A stretch of 64,000 nucleotides of DNA, from NCBI RefSeq assembly GCF_016745275.1, contig NZ_JADOEP010000022.1, positions 1 through 64,000 of the forward strand. The letters run 5' to 3'. Below the pieces are notes generated by a model that was given only the letters and a program-made list of their open reading frames with translations, was not told where the DNA came from and ran no database searches. Positions 29,645 through 38,952 of the stretch are shown piece after piece; position 1 is the stretch's first letter; every line of letters begins with the position of its first letter. This DNA comes from Enterococcus sp. BWB1-3. Lineage in GTDB: Bacteria; Bacillota; Bacilli; Lactobacillales; Enterococcaceae. The position numbers and the translations under genes are program-made.

Positions 29645-29658
29645 AAAGCGCTTCTAAA
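29645..29658 (-). promoter_or_regulatory. cre-like site
   Basis: On the minus strand TAGAAGCGCTTTCT fits the cre consensus TGWAANCGNTNWCA at about 11 of 14 positions. It is placed between the regulator gene and pdp, so catabolite control of the salvage operon is plausible. Confidence 0.4.
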
Positions 29659-29676
29659 ACGAACTTTACCTTTTTT

Positions 29677-30693
29677 CTACGCATTGTCAATTTCTTTTGT
29701 ACTGTTTCTTTCAATAAAGGTGGCTTCAAATATCTTATTGGGCATCTTTTCCCCTTCATCATGGATGGCATCAACCAAAAATTTCGCAGCAAAATAACCA
29801 ATATCAAATGCGGGCTGATAGACAGTTGTCAAAGTCGGTGTCAGATATTTGGATATTTCCAGTCCGTCAAATCCAATGATCGAAATATCTTCCGGAATTC
29901 GCAGTCCCTTTTCAAATACAGCCTGATACGCACCGATAGCCATCTCATCGTTACCACAAAAAATTGCTGTAACCTCTTTGTTTTTTAACACTTCTTTAGC
30001 TGCCTGATAGCCGCCCTTCAAGGTGAGTTCCCCGCTTTGAATGTAGGCCTCCGTGATTGCAATCTCATGCTTTTCCAAGGTGTCTCTATATGCTGTCACT
30101 CGTTCTGTCAGCTTGTAGTAGCCCTGGCTTTCCTTCAGCATCCCAATATGACGGTGCCCTTTTGCTATTAATGATTCCATTGCCTGGCAGGCACCTTCGT
30201 ACTCCTCAATCAGAAGCTGCCCCTGATCCCGTGTGTTGATTCCCCTATCTATAAGCACCACCGGAAATGAAGACTGCAGGTGACGATGCAGAACATGGTC
30301 TTCCGGTAAAATATTTGGTGTTGCCAAAATAATACCATCTACCGACCGATGAAGCAGTTCACTTACATATTTCGTTTCCTCTTCCTCACTGTGCTTGGAG
30401 TTGCAAAGAAGAATCATATAACCAAGTGAGTTGAGATAGGTTTCAACTCCTTCAATAATTTTCGAAAAGAAAAAATCAGTCACATCAGGTACAATCATTC
30501 CGATTGTTTTGGAATGGCGTGTAATGATGTTCGATGCAAAAAAATCTGGTTTGTATTGATGCTTTTCAACAATTTCCAGGACTTTTTCTCTTGTTTCTTT
30601 GCTAAATCGGCTGCCTTTATTATTAAGTATCTGAGAAACTGTGGTGACTGAAACACCTGCCAGTTCAGCTACTTCCCTAATGGTTAATTTCAT
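29677..30693 (-). CDS. LacI-family transcriptional regulator
   Basis: 338 residues. The N-terminal helix-turn-helix (TIREVAELAGVSVTTVSQILNNK, about residues 3-26) and hinge (TREKVLEIVEKHQYKPDF) are followed by a periplasmic-binding-like effector domain (KTIGMIVPDVTDFFFSKIIEGVETYL ... IPEDISIIGFDGLEISKYLTPTLTTVYQP). The style is that of sugar regulators such as RbsR. It sits immediately upstream of pdp on the same strand, so ribose, deoxyribose or a nucleoside is the likely inducer (inferred). The palindromes at 29609 and 25728 are its probable targets. The start has AGGGAG nine bases upstream. Confidence 0.92.
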   Translation of the reverse strand: MKLTIREVAELAGVSVTTVSQILNNKGSRFSKETREKVLEIVEKHQYKPDFFASNIITRHSKTIGMIVPDVTDFFFSKIIEGVETYLNSLGYMILLCNSKHSEEEETKYVSELLHRSVDGIILATPNILPEDHVLHRHLQSSFPVVLIDRGINTRDQGQLLIEEYEGACQAMESLIAKGHRHIGMLKESQGYYKLTERVTAYRDTLEKHEIAITEAYIQSGELTLKGGYQAAKEVLKNKEVTAIFCGNDEMAIGAYQAVFEKGLRIPEDISIIGFDGLEISKYLTPTLTTVYQPAFDIGYFAAKFLVDAIHDEGEKMPNKIFEATFIERNSTKEIDNA

Positions 30694-31242
30694 CCTCGAT
30701 TAGCTCCCTATAAAATCCCATACATTTTCAAAAATACTGAATTGAACAAAGTCATTTTACCAAAAATGTTCGGATAAATACAGAAAAATAAAAAATTTAT
30801 CATAATAAAAATAACAGCATTTTTTCATTTTATTTTCTGAAAACAAGTAAACAACACCTTAGTAATCGACCGTTAGATACCTCTCAACATTTGTGAAATT
30901 TACTGAAAATTTTCAGAATCCTGGAAACATATTTAAGTCAAAAGACGAATATTCTATTTTTATTGAAAGACCTTCACTAAAACAGTTCGATTCTACTTCC
31001 CTTTACACGGACTCGAAGTCCCAACATACTTAAAACTGATTCTGAAAGTGTTCTAGACAAGCCTATTTTAACTGGATTTTAGCTATGGGGCTTTTTTTAT
31101 GATCAACTGTTGCACTTAACATGTATATTCAAGACTAAAAAAAGGACTTTACAGACTTAAGTAAAAAAACAAAAGAAAACGTTTGCGAAACAACAGTTAT
31201 GTAGTATTGTAAATTCAATAATTTGAAAGGTAGGGTGTTATT
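30694..31242. other. Gene-free, AT-rich stretch
   Basis: No supported gene. It holds the LacI gene's promoter region, a terminator-like element near 31070-31098 (AGCC ... GGGCTTTTTT), and near 31167 AAACGTTTGCG, which partly resembles a cre site ahead of the decayed gene at 31243. Confidence 0.4.
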
Positions 31243-31372
31243 ATGAACAAGTTTTTTAGGAAGACAATTGGGTTGGTGAGTTTAACAACAATTTTAGCAG
31301 CTTTGTTACCAGGGAGACGGTTCTAGCTACTGAAGATTCTCCACAAGAATGGGCTGGTTTATCTGGAATGGA
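31243..31372 (+). pseudogene. Remnant of a secreted-protein gene
   Basis: ATG after AAAGGTAGGG opens a clear signal peptide (MNKFFRKTIGLVSLTTILAA) that runs into a stop at 31324. In another frame the sequence continues ETVLATEDSPQEWAGLSGM until it meets the IS remnant near 31372. So the gene has a frameshift right after the signal peptide and was cut by insertion or deletion. The family is not recognisable from what is left. Confidence 0.6.
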
Positions 31373-31646
31373 ACTGCTTCGGGATTCACTTTCTTTCGTT
31401 GTGAAAGAAAGGCTTGTTTAGATAGTGTCATGTCAGAGGCCCCCTTTCGTTTTAAATAGTGGTAAACTTCCATCGTTGCGGTAAGGTCACGTTTGAAAAG
31501 AAATGAATAAATGACCTCTTTTAAAGGGAATTTTCGATTCCGGTAAAACTGTTCGGCGAATCAGGGAATAGTACAATGGAATGGAACTGAGAAAAACCGA
31601 GTAAGCGGGCAGTCAGATCAAATCGCTTGTGATAGGGAACAGCCAT
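31372..31646 (-). pseudogene. IS4-type transposase remnant (N-terminal part)
   Basis: An ATG at 31646 (GGGGTG upstream) starts MAVPYHKRFDLTARLLGFSQ. After a frameshift near 31560 the sequence continues FAEQFYRNRKFPLKEVIYSF and then MTLSKQAFLSQRKKVNPEAV, which has the look of the N-terminal region of IS4-family transposases (SKQAF...R.K.NPEAF). The catalytic DDE part is missing; the sequence stops where the secreted-protein remnant begins. Confidence 0.6.
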
Positions 31647-31685
31647 GCAAATCACCCCTTTTCTTTTACTGTAAAAGATTTTGGG

Positions 31686-31728
31686 AGAAAAGAAAAGAGA
31701 AACTCCAACTTTTTTTCGGAGTTTCTCT
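31686..31728 (-). terminator. Terminator beyond the YfhO gene
   Basis: AGAGAAACTCC pairs perfectly with GGAGTTTCTCT and is followed on the minus strand by TTTCTTTTC. It lies about 170 bases after the YfhO stop and could end the WxL-locus transcript, or belong to the IS remnant. Confidence 0.6.
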
Positions 31729-31833
31729 TAAGTTGACGATGTTACCTACTTGGTTCTTGAGACAGAACACTTCTGTCACAACCTCATTTTTTCTAACTGG
31801 TAACTATCAAACCTTAACCGTTTACCAACTATT

Positions 31834-31891
31834 AGGGCGTATCTGAAAAATTCGGTTTCCTCCATAATTTTCAGATACACCCTGTTTTTTT
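31834..31891 (+). terminator. Hairpin with plus-strand T-run
   Basis: AGGGCGTATCTGAAAA pairs with TTTTCAGATACACCCT (one mismatch), followed by GTTTTTTT. It lies just left of the YfhO stop and no intact plus-strand gene precedes it. Its left arm resembles the end of the repeat at 12228. Confidence 0.6.
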
Positions 31892-31899
31892 CTGCTTCA

Positions 31900-34548
31900 T
31901 TATTTTGTCATAGTGTAAAAAGGATCATTAGAATTTTTTCGAAGCAGCCAGATATAAAAAATGAAGCTCCCCGTACACAGAATAAACAACACAGTACCTG
32001 CTACAAATCCCTGCGGAAGGAAGACAAATTCAATTGTATGCTTTCCTGCCTCTACCGGTAAAGTCAGCAATGCCTGTTTGAAAATTGGAATTTCAGCCTC
32101 CTCACCATCGATATATGCTTTCCAGCCTTTATCATAGGGAATAGTAGTAAAAATCACCTGATTTTCCGATAAGTCAACTTCAGCTGTTGCTTTCCTGCCG
32201 GAAACTTCAAAATCGACAGCTTTTTTCTGAATATTTTCAACAGCACTTACAAACTTATTTACATCTAAAAACGCCGCCTCTGGCTTAACAATAGTAAATT
32301 TGCTGTCATTTACATAGACTTCATTTTTTTCCAAATTTGTAATAGTCATTTTTACTTTAACCGTTTTTGCTTCTTCATAATAGCCCAGAGAATAGTATTG
32401 TCCGGTTTCAACTACAGAACTTTGATAAGCTGTTCCCTCAACATCAAACTCAATAACCGGTGCGGCAAACGTCTTATAATCTACTGGATAAATACTTACG
32501 TAGCCCTGTTTTCCCGCCGGTACGTCCACTTCCCATTCCAATACTACAGGCTCTTCAATATCGTTCGGAGTATAGGTCACTATATCCGTTTTGTTGATTT
32601 TGTTTGTTTCAATCGTAACATTTTCTGAATCTGTCAAGTTTATTTCATCAAAGGAAAAATAGACTTCATCTAAAGCTGCCAAATGATTCAATAAGGATAC
32701 CTGGGTTTCAACAGCTCCTTTTTCGTAAATCCCTGCATCCGTCAACATCCCCAAAGGCAATGCATAATTATTTTCATATAAACTAAATTCACCTTGTTCC
32801 GCAATCTTTGAGTAACCAAACTTCAAATTATCTTCTTGAGCTAAATTATACTTAATGCCAACCAGTGCATCCATAATCAGCGTGTTATTTGCATACCTTA
32901 TGTTCAAATTGGTACCAGTTGACCGGTAGCCCAATGCATTCAGAAAATAAGAAGAATGTCTGTTTCTAATAGAAGAAAACATATTCACACCACTGTATCC
33001 ATAGTTAAAGGCATCATTCGCAGAAACAGGATTAAGGTTTTCCATACGATAAAAGCCTTCTGCTTCTTCTTTTGTCTTATCTACCAGTGTTTTAATATCT
33101 TCGTAAGGTTCCGCATAATATTTTCTGCTGGGGTAATGCCATTCGTAAAGAATACCGCTGATCAGCACATAGCTGTTAAACATGGCTTCACTGCAAGCAA
33201 AAAGGACAAATAAAATACTTAACCACTTTTTTACTTTGCTTTGCTTTTTCATAAAGAAGAACAAGAATAAATAAATCAGCAATAATCCTAAAGTAAAAAG
33301 GAGACTCCAAGGATTGATATAATCGTAGTCCCCTCGATCTGTTACAAGCTTTGTTATTATATACGCAGTAATCAGCCCGACAACAATAGTTGCCAGCAGA
33401 TCAAACTCTTCCTTTTCAAACTTTTCCCAGCCATAGCCTGCCAATGTCAGCAATAAAAAAGAGAAAACAAAGCTGAATCGGAAATTAAACATATTCGGCG
33501 TATGCATTCCCTGCCACATCAAATTAAGTGGTTCAAGATAGAAACTAGTGAAAATAAACAGTAGAAGCAGACCATAGCTCAGCTTCTTTTGCCAGTTTAT
33601 TTTTTTTGTCAGAAAGAAGAACAGACTGAACATCAATGTAATCAAGCCGACGTAAATATAGGGAGTGGAAACTAGTTTCGTACTGTCATAAACCCCTACC
33701 ATATTCTTAATAACCACATCAAATAATCCAGTATATTTTGTTTTTAATTGAGCGATTTCACTAAATGATTCTCCATTATTGCTTAAATCTGCAATGGTAG
33801 GCAAAATGATAATCATTGAAGCTCCGCCAGCCAGCAATGAGGTAATCAAATACATTGGAATACTTGATAAATATTGTTTTTTTTCTGTAAAAAGACGTAC
33901 CCAATAATAGAGGAAAGAAAAAACGCCTACAATAAAGGCCATGTAAAAATTAGAAACAAACAGTAGAAAATAACTGATAAATAAAAGAATCGGTTGTTTT
34001 CGATCCATCAGTCGATTAATGCCTAAAATAATCAGCGGAAGATACATCAGGGAATCCTGCCACATAACTATTTCCGAATATGCAACAGTAAAAGACATCA
34101 GTGCATAGGAAAAACTCATTATCAGTTGTCCCCAGCGAGGAATCTTAAATGTACGATAAGCATAAAGCCAGAAAGCACCGCCGATACAGCCGATTTTTAA
34201 CAGAGTTAGATAATACAAAAAATCCGGCATCTGTAAATTATTAAAAAAGATGACCAGCGGACTGAATATCCCTCCCAGATAATAGGAGATAAAAGACCAG
34301 TAATTCAGACCCAACGAGCTGTTCCACGTGTAAAAGATGCTTTGCTCGCCTCTTAACGTATTATTTAAGCTGGCAAAAAAATTGGCATATTGCGAAAATG
34401 AATCACTGGCAAGAATGGTTCGATGCTCACTGCCGGGATAAACACCGATTTTCGCGTAGACAATGATCATAACAAGAATTGGGAGCACAATACTTAACGA
34501 AAAAAAGCACCCTTCATTTTTAAAAAATGTATGTATATTTTTTTTCAT
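31900..34548 (-). CDS. YfhO-family membrane protein
   Basis: About 882 residues from ATG 34548 (the frame also allows 34560; the later ATG has a GAGG at correct spacing). It has roughly 12-13 membrane helices in the first 460 residues, a large extracellular domain (about 470-840) and a final helix (about 855-875). The ending PYDKGWKAYIDGEEAEI ... AGKHTIEFVFLPQGF is typical of YfhO/GtlB proteins, GT-C-fold membrane proteins implicated in glycosylating teichoic acids. It is last in the WxL locus, 20 bases after the signal peptidase. A role in decorating wall polymer or surface proteins is inferred. Confidence 0.88.
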   Translation of the reverse strand: MKKNIHTFFKNEGCFFSLSIVLPILVMIIVYAKIGVYPGSEHRTILASDSFSQYANFFASLNNTLRGEQSIFYTWNSSLGLNYWSFISYYLGGIFSPLVIFFNNLQMPDFLYYLTLLKIGCIGGAFWLYAYRTFKIPRWGQLIMSFSYALMSFTVAYSEIVMWQDSLMYLPLIILGINRLMDRKQPILLFISYFLLFVSNFYMAFIVGVFSFLYYWVRLFTEKKQYLSSIPMYLITSLLAGGASMIIILPTIADLSNNGESFSEIAQLKTKYTGLFDVVIKNMVGVYDSTKLVSTPYIYVGLITLMFSLFFFLTKKINWQKKLSYGLLLLFIFTSFYLEPLNLMWQGMHTPNMFNFRFSFVFSFLLLTLAGYGWEKFEKEEFDLLATIVVGLITAYIITKLVTDRGDYDYINPWSLLFTLGLLLIYLFLFFFMKKQSKVKKWLSILFVLFACSEAMFNSYVLISGILYEWHYPSRKYYAEPYEDIKTLVDKTKEEAEGFYRMENLNPVSANDAFNYGYSGVNMFSSIRNRHSSYFLNALGYRSTGTNLNIRYANNTLIMDALVGIKYNLAQEDNLKFGYSKIAEQGEFSLYENNYALPLGMLTDAGIYEKGAVETQVSLLNHLAALDEVYFSFDEINLTDSENVTIETNKINKTDIVTYTPNDIEEPVVLEWEVDVPAGKQGYVSIYPVDYKTFAAPVIEFDVEGTAYQSSVVETGQYYSLGYYEEAKTVKVKMTITNLEKNEVYVNDSKFTIVKPEAAFLDVNKFVSAVENIQKKAVDFEVSGRKATAEVDLSENQVIFTTIPYDKGWKAYIDGEEAEIPIFKQALLTLPVEAGKHTIEFVFLPQGFVAGTVLFILCTGSFIFYIWLLRKNSNDPFYTMTK

Positions 34549-34568
34549 CTTCAGCCTCATTTCTTTTA

Positions 34569-35285
34569 TTAATGAATAAAGCCAACCTTATTAAATGGAA
34601 AGTAGCGAATATCCACTACTCCCTCAATCTGCTCTGCTTTTATAAAACCAAGCGTCCGGCTATCTGTTGAACGGTTCCGATTATCCCCTAAAACAAAATA
34701 ATGATCCTGAGGAATTTCTTTTATTTCCTTCAGTTGCTCGCACAGTGCTTCTGAATCTATCTGCAGTACAATTGTGCTGTCCGGCAATTGACCGCTATGT
34801 ATTAATTCTTCCAGATCTACAGCAGAAAACAGGTTTTCGACCAGATATAAACGGCCCTTATTCAAGCAGACTTTATCTCCCGGCATACCGATTACTCGTT
34901 TCACATAAGAGCTGTCTTCTGTCTCCTGATCAAAAGTGACAATATCATAACGGTGTATTGCTTTCCCTTTATGTGTCAGAAGCCTGTCGCCATTTTGAAG
35001 CGTCGGCTCCATAGATTGTCCGCTGACAAAATGAGAACGAAAATTCATCAGAGAATAGAGACACAGACATACAAACAAAATAAAAAGAATATTTTCAAGT
35101 ATGCCATACCCCTTACTTAACCACTGTCTCCATATTCGATATTCTTTTTGCTTTGCAGTTTCTTTTTGAGTCCTCATTTTACGTTTTTTTCTAATCAGCT
35201 GATTTTTTACAGATATCTCTTTTTTTACCCGTTTTCTATGAAATCGATCAGAAGCCCCGGCTTTTTTTCTTTGTGATGTCTCCAT
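34569..35285 (-). CDS. Signal peptidase I
   Basis: Membrane serine protease that removes signal peptides from secreted proteins. 238 residues, long for a Gram-positive SPase because of a basic N-terminal extension of about 58 residues rich in Lys and Arg before the single membrane helix (about 62-82). Catalytic Ser is in SGQSMEPTLQNGD and the general-base Lys in SSYVKRVIGMPGD. GDNRNRSTDSRTLG is box E. It sits inside the WxL locus beside the remains of a second SPase gene (35286-35762), so it may be dedicated to the cluster's many secreted products. Confidence 0.92.
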   Translation of the reverse strand: METSQRKKAGASDRFHRKRVKKEISVKNQLIRKKRKMRTQKETAKQKEYRIWRQWLSKGYGILENILFILFVCLCLYSLMNFRSHFVSGQSMEPTLQNGDRLLTHKGKAIHRYDIVTFDQETEDSSYVKRVIGMPGDKVCLNKGRLYLVENLFSAVDLEELIHSGQLPDSTIVLQIDSEALCEQLKEIKEIPQDHYFVLGDNRNRSTDSRTLGFIKAEQIEGVVDIRYFPFNKVGFIH

Positions 35286-35762
35286 AAAAAACTCCTTAAT
35301 TTATAGTCCTCTCATCTCATGAAGAAGAAATAGCTTCATCTTCCCCACTCCAATAATATCTTTCGCATCTACCAATCTGCAGTAACAGCTGTCTGCCCCA
35401 AAAAATCAATTATTCCCTAAAACAAAATATTTTTCTTCTGGTATTCTATTTGAGCTGCTGCCCGGAATACCTTTCATTGAAATGTTTTCAGTCAGATGAC
35501 AGTTCCCATCTCTTGCTTCCACCAATGATTCAGTCAAAAATCATTCTGGTTTTAATTTACTATTCCCCAGCAGTTCACTCTGAACGAAACTGTTTCTTTC
35601 TTCTGGAAGACCAATTACACTCTTATAGAAATTGCTTCCTTATGATTCGGTACCTTAAAATATATCAGTGGGAAGCGATTGATTTTACTTACTTTACTGA
35701 CAAAGACCCAATCCCCCTCTTCCAGCTCCAGTGACATCCCCCCTGCTAACTTTCGACAGAGT
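35286..35762 (-). pseudogene. Decayed second signal peptidase I gene
   Basis: Read on the minus strand from about 35760, pieces in changing frames spell the SPase boxes in order. GMSLELEEGDWVFVSKVSKI (box B and on), RFPLIYFKVPNHKEA, then IRV and GLPEER (box D), then EYQKKNILF with GNN (box E), then VDAKDIIGVGKMKLF, matching IKAEQIEGVVDIRYF of the intact gene. Several frameshifts and stops separate them. No open gene remains in this 577-base gap. Confidence 0.7.
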
Positions 35763-35862
35763 AAATGTAAATAAAGAGATCGTGCAGATTAACAGAGGGG
35801 AGAAAAAACACTGAAGTATATTCATACGTTTGGCAGAATCGTTCAATTTATAGAATCAGCAG

Positions 35863-36990
35863 TTATCTGTTCCTGTACCTTGGTTTCTCCATTTCTCTAT
35901 TTCTTTTTGGAGGCTGCTTTTTCCTAGGTTTCTGATTTCTCTTAGGTTTCTTATTTATTTTCCGTACAATCAAAAAAATAAGAATGATGACAACCAGCAG
36001 AATTCCCGCAACAATCAGAATCAGCATCCAGTTGATACCTGCCTCCTGAACCAGTGTCAAGTCCTGTTCGTTAAATTTTTTCGCTTCTTCGTTAGAAATA
36101 GTAAACTCCTGTTCCCACTGCCAACGTCCTCCGGCTTGAGTAGTAACCAGTATTTTTGCAAGATAATCTCCTCCAACCATCCTTTCCCCATTCATTGAGA
36201 CAGGGAAATTAATTAAAGAGTTAGGGGCCATTCGCATATTCATTTTTTCCATATCATAAAGTACTTCATCTGAATTCTTTTTCATAATCTGGACATTTAC
36301 AGTCATATCATTAACATAAACCGGTTGAATGTTGGAAAAATTAATATACACAGAATTTCGAAAATTATTCAATTCAGGATAGACTTTATTCAGTTTTAAT
36401 TCCGGCTCTATAGCCTCTGTATCTGCCTCACTCAGTAGAATCCCTGTTTGATAGACAAATTTATTTTTGATCATTCCTCCGTCTGTTTCAGTATCCAGAC
36501 CTTCTGTATCTTTTTCTCTCAATCCGACAGCTCCAGAAATATAGCCTTCAAAAGAGGCTTCCGGCATAGCAATATCCAGATTCAATATTTCCTGACTGTT
36601 CGGAGGCAGAACAACTTCTTCCGGACCTTTTACAATATCAGCGAAATCATATTTTAAAGATGCATCCTTCTCAATCTGATTGGGTCCATACTCGATTACA
36701 CCATTACTGTTGGTTTTCGCGCCATTCAATTCAACTACAATAGTTATTTCCTTGTCTGATGAATTATTTAATTGAATTTGGATTGTTTGCTGCTGTCCGG
36801 GAGTCATTCTAAGATCAAAATAGCCGACTTCTGGATTATGTTGGTTTTCTGGCAGAATCACCTTATAAAAAAAGCCTTTCAGCTCTTCCTGAGTTCCACC
36901 CGCTTCCTCTGCTTCTACAGGTATAGAAAATAGAAATGCAACAGTTGTTATGTATAAAAAAGTAAGTATTCTAAAAATATTTTTTTTCAT
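35863..36990 (-). CDS. DUF916/DUF3324 WxL-interacting membrane protein
   Basis: 375 residues. Signal peptide (about 1-27), an N-terminal DUF916 domain (about 40-155; FFYKVILPENQHNPEVGYFDLRMTPGQ), a DUF3324 domain (about 165-310), one membrane helix (about 323-347) and a very basic cytoplasmic tail (KKPKRNQKPRKKQPPKRNRE). In WxL loci this protein is the membrane-anchored partner that binds WxL domains and peptidoglycan, tethering the complex. It lies 82 bases after the WxL gene at 37073. No odd residues noted. Confidence 0.92.
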   Translation of the reverse strand: MKKNIFRILTFLYITTVAFLFSIPVEAEEAGGTQEELKGFFYKVILPENQHNPEVGYFDLRMTPGQQQTIQIQLNNSSDKEITIVVELNGAKTNSNGVIEYGPNQIEKDASLKYDFADIVKGPEEVVLPPNSQEILNLDIAMPEASFEGYISGAVGLREKDTEGLDTETDGGMIKNKFVYQTGILLSEADTEAIEPELKLNKVYPELNNFRNSVYINFSNIQPVYVNDMTVNVQIMKKNSDEVLYDMEKMNMRMAPNSLINFPVSMNGERMVGGDYLAKILVTTQAGGRWQWEQEFTISNEEAKKFNEQDLTLVQEAGINWMLILIVAGILLVVIILIFLIVRKINKKPKRNQKPRKKQPPKRNREMEKPRYRNR

Positions 36991-37072
36991 GTTAGGGTCC
37001 TGGTCCTTTCTTATCCTGAAAATAAGACACCGATTCCGAAGAATCGGTGATCTTTTCGAACAATAGGTTTAA

Positions 37073-37828
37073 TTAGTTTGCATCAGCAATTGTCCAAGTG
37101 ATTTCAGCTTGGTACTGACCTGCTTTCAATACGTTATCCCCAGGTACAGTCAATGTAACACCATCGTACGTATCGGCTTGTGCATTCGCAGTTGTATCGA
37201 ACATAATTTCAAATACACCAAAGCCTTTTCCATCTTCATTGCTTTCAACAAATACTTGTGCTTTTGATCCGTCATCTGCAAACTCTAATGAAGTTACCTC
37301 TTGTACAGCATCTGTTGGAAGTGTTGCAGCGTTTGTACCTGTTACCAATGAAATATTTTTGTAAGTCAGTGTAGCTCCATCTAATGTAGAACTCATTGCC
37401 GTATTAGTGAATTGAGAAGTCAACGCTGCTTTGACTGTATAGTAGTTGCTGGCTACATCAGATCGAACATCCTGGAACCGTACAAAGTGTGCAGTTGTCT
37501 GGTTACCGTCAGTAAATGGCAATGCATCGTAAGTCTTTTCTGAATCATTTGCAACAATCGCATGTGAATCAAAATCAATGTCAGTTACAGAAACAACTTT
37601 CAAAGTCCCTGGATTTGGGTTTTGAGAAGGTGCCGTCAATGGGTCACCAGTTGATTCACCTGGAGGCAGGTTTGTTGGGTTAGTCGATGTATCAGTTGTA
37701 AATTCAACTGTACCTTTCCCAGATGCATCTGTTCCGTCAAAATCTGCTTTTGTTGCTGAAGGGATCGCAAGCCCTGCTCCTACTGCTGCCAATAAAGCAG
37801 CGCCTACTAATTTGTGTGAAGTTTTCAT
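37073..37828 (-). CDS. WxL-domain surface protein
   Basis: 251 residues, non-covalently attached to the cell wall. Signal peptide (about 1-28, ...SATKA), a Pro/Thr/Asp-rich stretch typical of the family (TNLPPGESTGDPLTAPSQNPNPGTL) and a WxL domain to the end (EITWTIADAN). The first of the two usual WxL motifs is altered: where other members have W-x-L after the conserved VRDxR, this one reads NYYTVKA, with Tyr instead of Trp. It sits between a decayed WxL gene and the DUF916 partner. Confidence 0.9.
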   Translation of the reverse strand: MKTSHKLVGAALLAAVGAGLAIPSATKADFDGTDASGKGTVEFTTDTSTNPTNLPPGESTGDPLTAPSQNPNPGTLKVVSVTDIDFDSHAIVANDSEKTYDALPFTDGNQTTAHFVRFQDVRSDVASNYYTVKAALTSQFTNTAMSSTLDGATLTYKNISLVTGTNAATLPTDAVQEVTSLEFADDGSKAQVFVESNEDGKGFGVFEIMFDTTANAQADTYDGVTLTVPGDNVLKAGQYQAEITWTIADAN

Positions 37829-37863
37829 GTGTGTATTTCCTCCTATATATTACATGTTTTTAT

Positions 37864-38550
37864 TTATGGCAACTCAGATACTATCCAAGTTATCATCGTT
37901 TCATATGCTACTGGATCTTTTTATGCAGCTGCCGGTATTATTAAGCTAAGTGCTTCATTTTGATAGATGGGCCTACCGTTAGAATCTGGATTTATTACCG
38001 GATTACCGGCACTATCCAAGCAAGGGAGAAGTAAGTGCTTCATCTTGTCCGTTTTTCATTTTATACGGAAGCTCTGAAGATAATGGACCATTGCCTTCCC
38101 CTATATTGGGATTTTCCTCTGCCAGATCATAGATATGTCTAATATTTTCAATCCAAATCACATCTTTTTGAATAACGGGTGCTTTTGAAAATTTCTGGGT
38201 GAATTCACCCAGAAATTGCCCAAAGAGATCACTGCTCCATCTAGTTCTTTGTTTTCAGTTGAGTCATTTTTAAAACGCATTTCTTGTCTTATCGGACATA
38301 CGTACATTTGACCCAAAATTAAATTGCGGTACAAAATTGATACCCAAATTCCCGCTTATTGAGGGCTGTCATCAGGATCAGCTGAATTCCCGGAATTTTC
38401 AGGATCTTTTATCTGCTGCTCATATTTCCCTTCAAACTGAATATGCTCTTCACCAGTTACAATACTTTCCGCCTGAACTGATTCAGCATTCAGGAACAAA
38501 ATTGAGGTTGCAGGCAACATTACCAGAAAGAAAGCTTTTGCTTCTTTTCA
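37864..38550 (-). pseudogene. Decayed WxL-domain protein gene
   Basis: Minus-strand pieces in different frames reconstruct a WxL protein. A signal peptide (KAFFLVMLPATSILFLNAES), IQFEGKYEQQIKDPENSGNSADPDDSPQ then a stop, GNLGINFVPQFNFGSNV (the classic WxL core), VIWIENIRHIYDLAEENPN, GRPIYQNEALSLIIPAAA then a stop, and KDPVAYETMITWIVSELP at the end with the second WxL motif. At least two stops and several frameshifts are present. It directly follows the LPXTG-type gene, as a functional WxL gene would. Confidence 0.8.
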
Positions 38551-38555
38551 CTCTG

Positions 38556-38933
38556 TTACGCACCCTTTCCTCCATTTGATTCCTGATCTTTTTTTCGTTT
38601 GAAGTAGAAAAGGATAAGAGCAATTAAAACCATTACAGCTCCACTGATTCCCAAACTTACTTTCACCATTTCACCTGTAGACGGATATTTTCCCGTTGGC
38701 TTGACCGTACCGGATTCAGAACTAGCTGGCTCTGAGCTGCTTATTGGTTCTGACCCAGATGGAACAGTTGAACTGCTGGGACTTGTTACTTCATCATAAA
38801 AAGAAATAACGCCTTTTGTTTGTACCGCCCCACCATTTTCAACTGCGTTTCCACTAATTGGTAAATAGAAAAGAAAGAGTACTACAAATAAAGCAGAAAC
38901 ACAGAACGATGAAATATTTCTAATCTGTTTCAT
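38556..38933 (-). CDS. Small sortase-anchored cell-wall protein
   Basis: 125 residues. Signal peptide (about 1-30), a short Ser/Pro/Glu-rich linker (TVPSGSEPISSSEPASSESG), then YPSTGE (LPXTG-like with Tyr at the first position), a hydrophobic helix (about 91-112) and the positively charged tail KRKKDQ. Small LPXTG proteins are a standard component of WxL loci, lying between WxL genes. It lies 19 bases after the large WxL gene. Confidence 0.88.
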   Translation of the reverse strand: MKQIRNISSFCVSALFVVLFLFYLPISGNAVENGGAVQTKGVISFYDEVTSPSSSTVPSGSEPISSSEPASSESGTVKPTGKYPSTGEMVKVSLGISGAVMVLIALILFYFKRKKDQESNGGKGA

Positions 38934-38952
38934 TTATTTTTCCTCCATTGCT

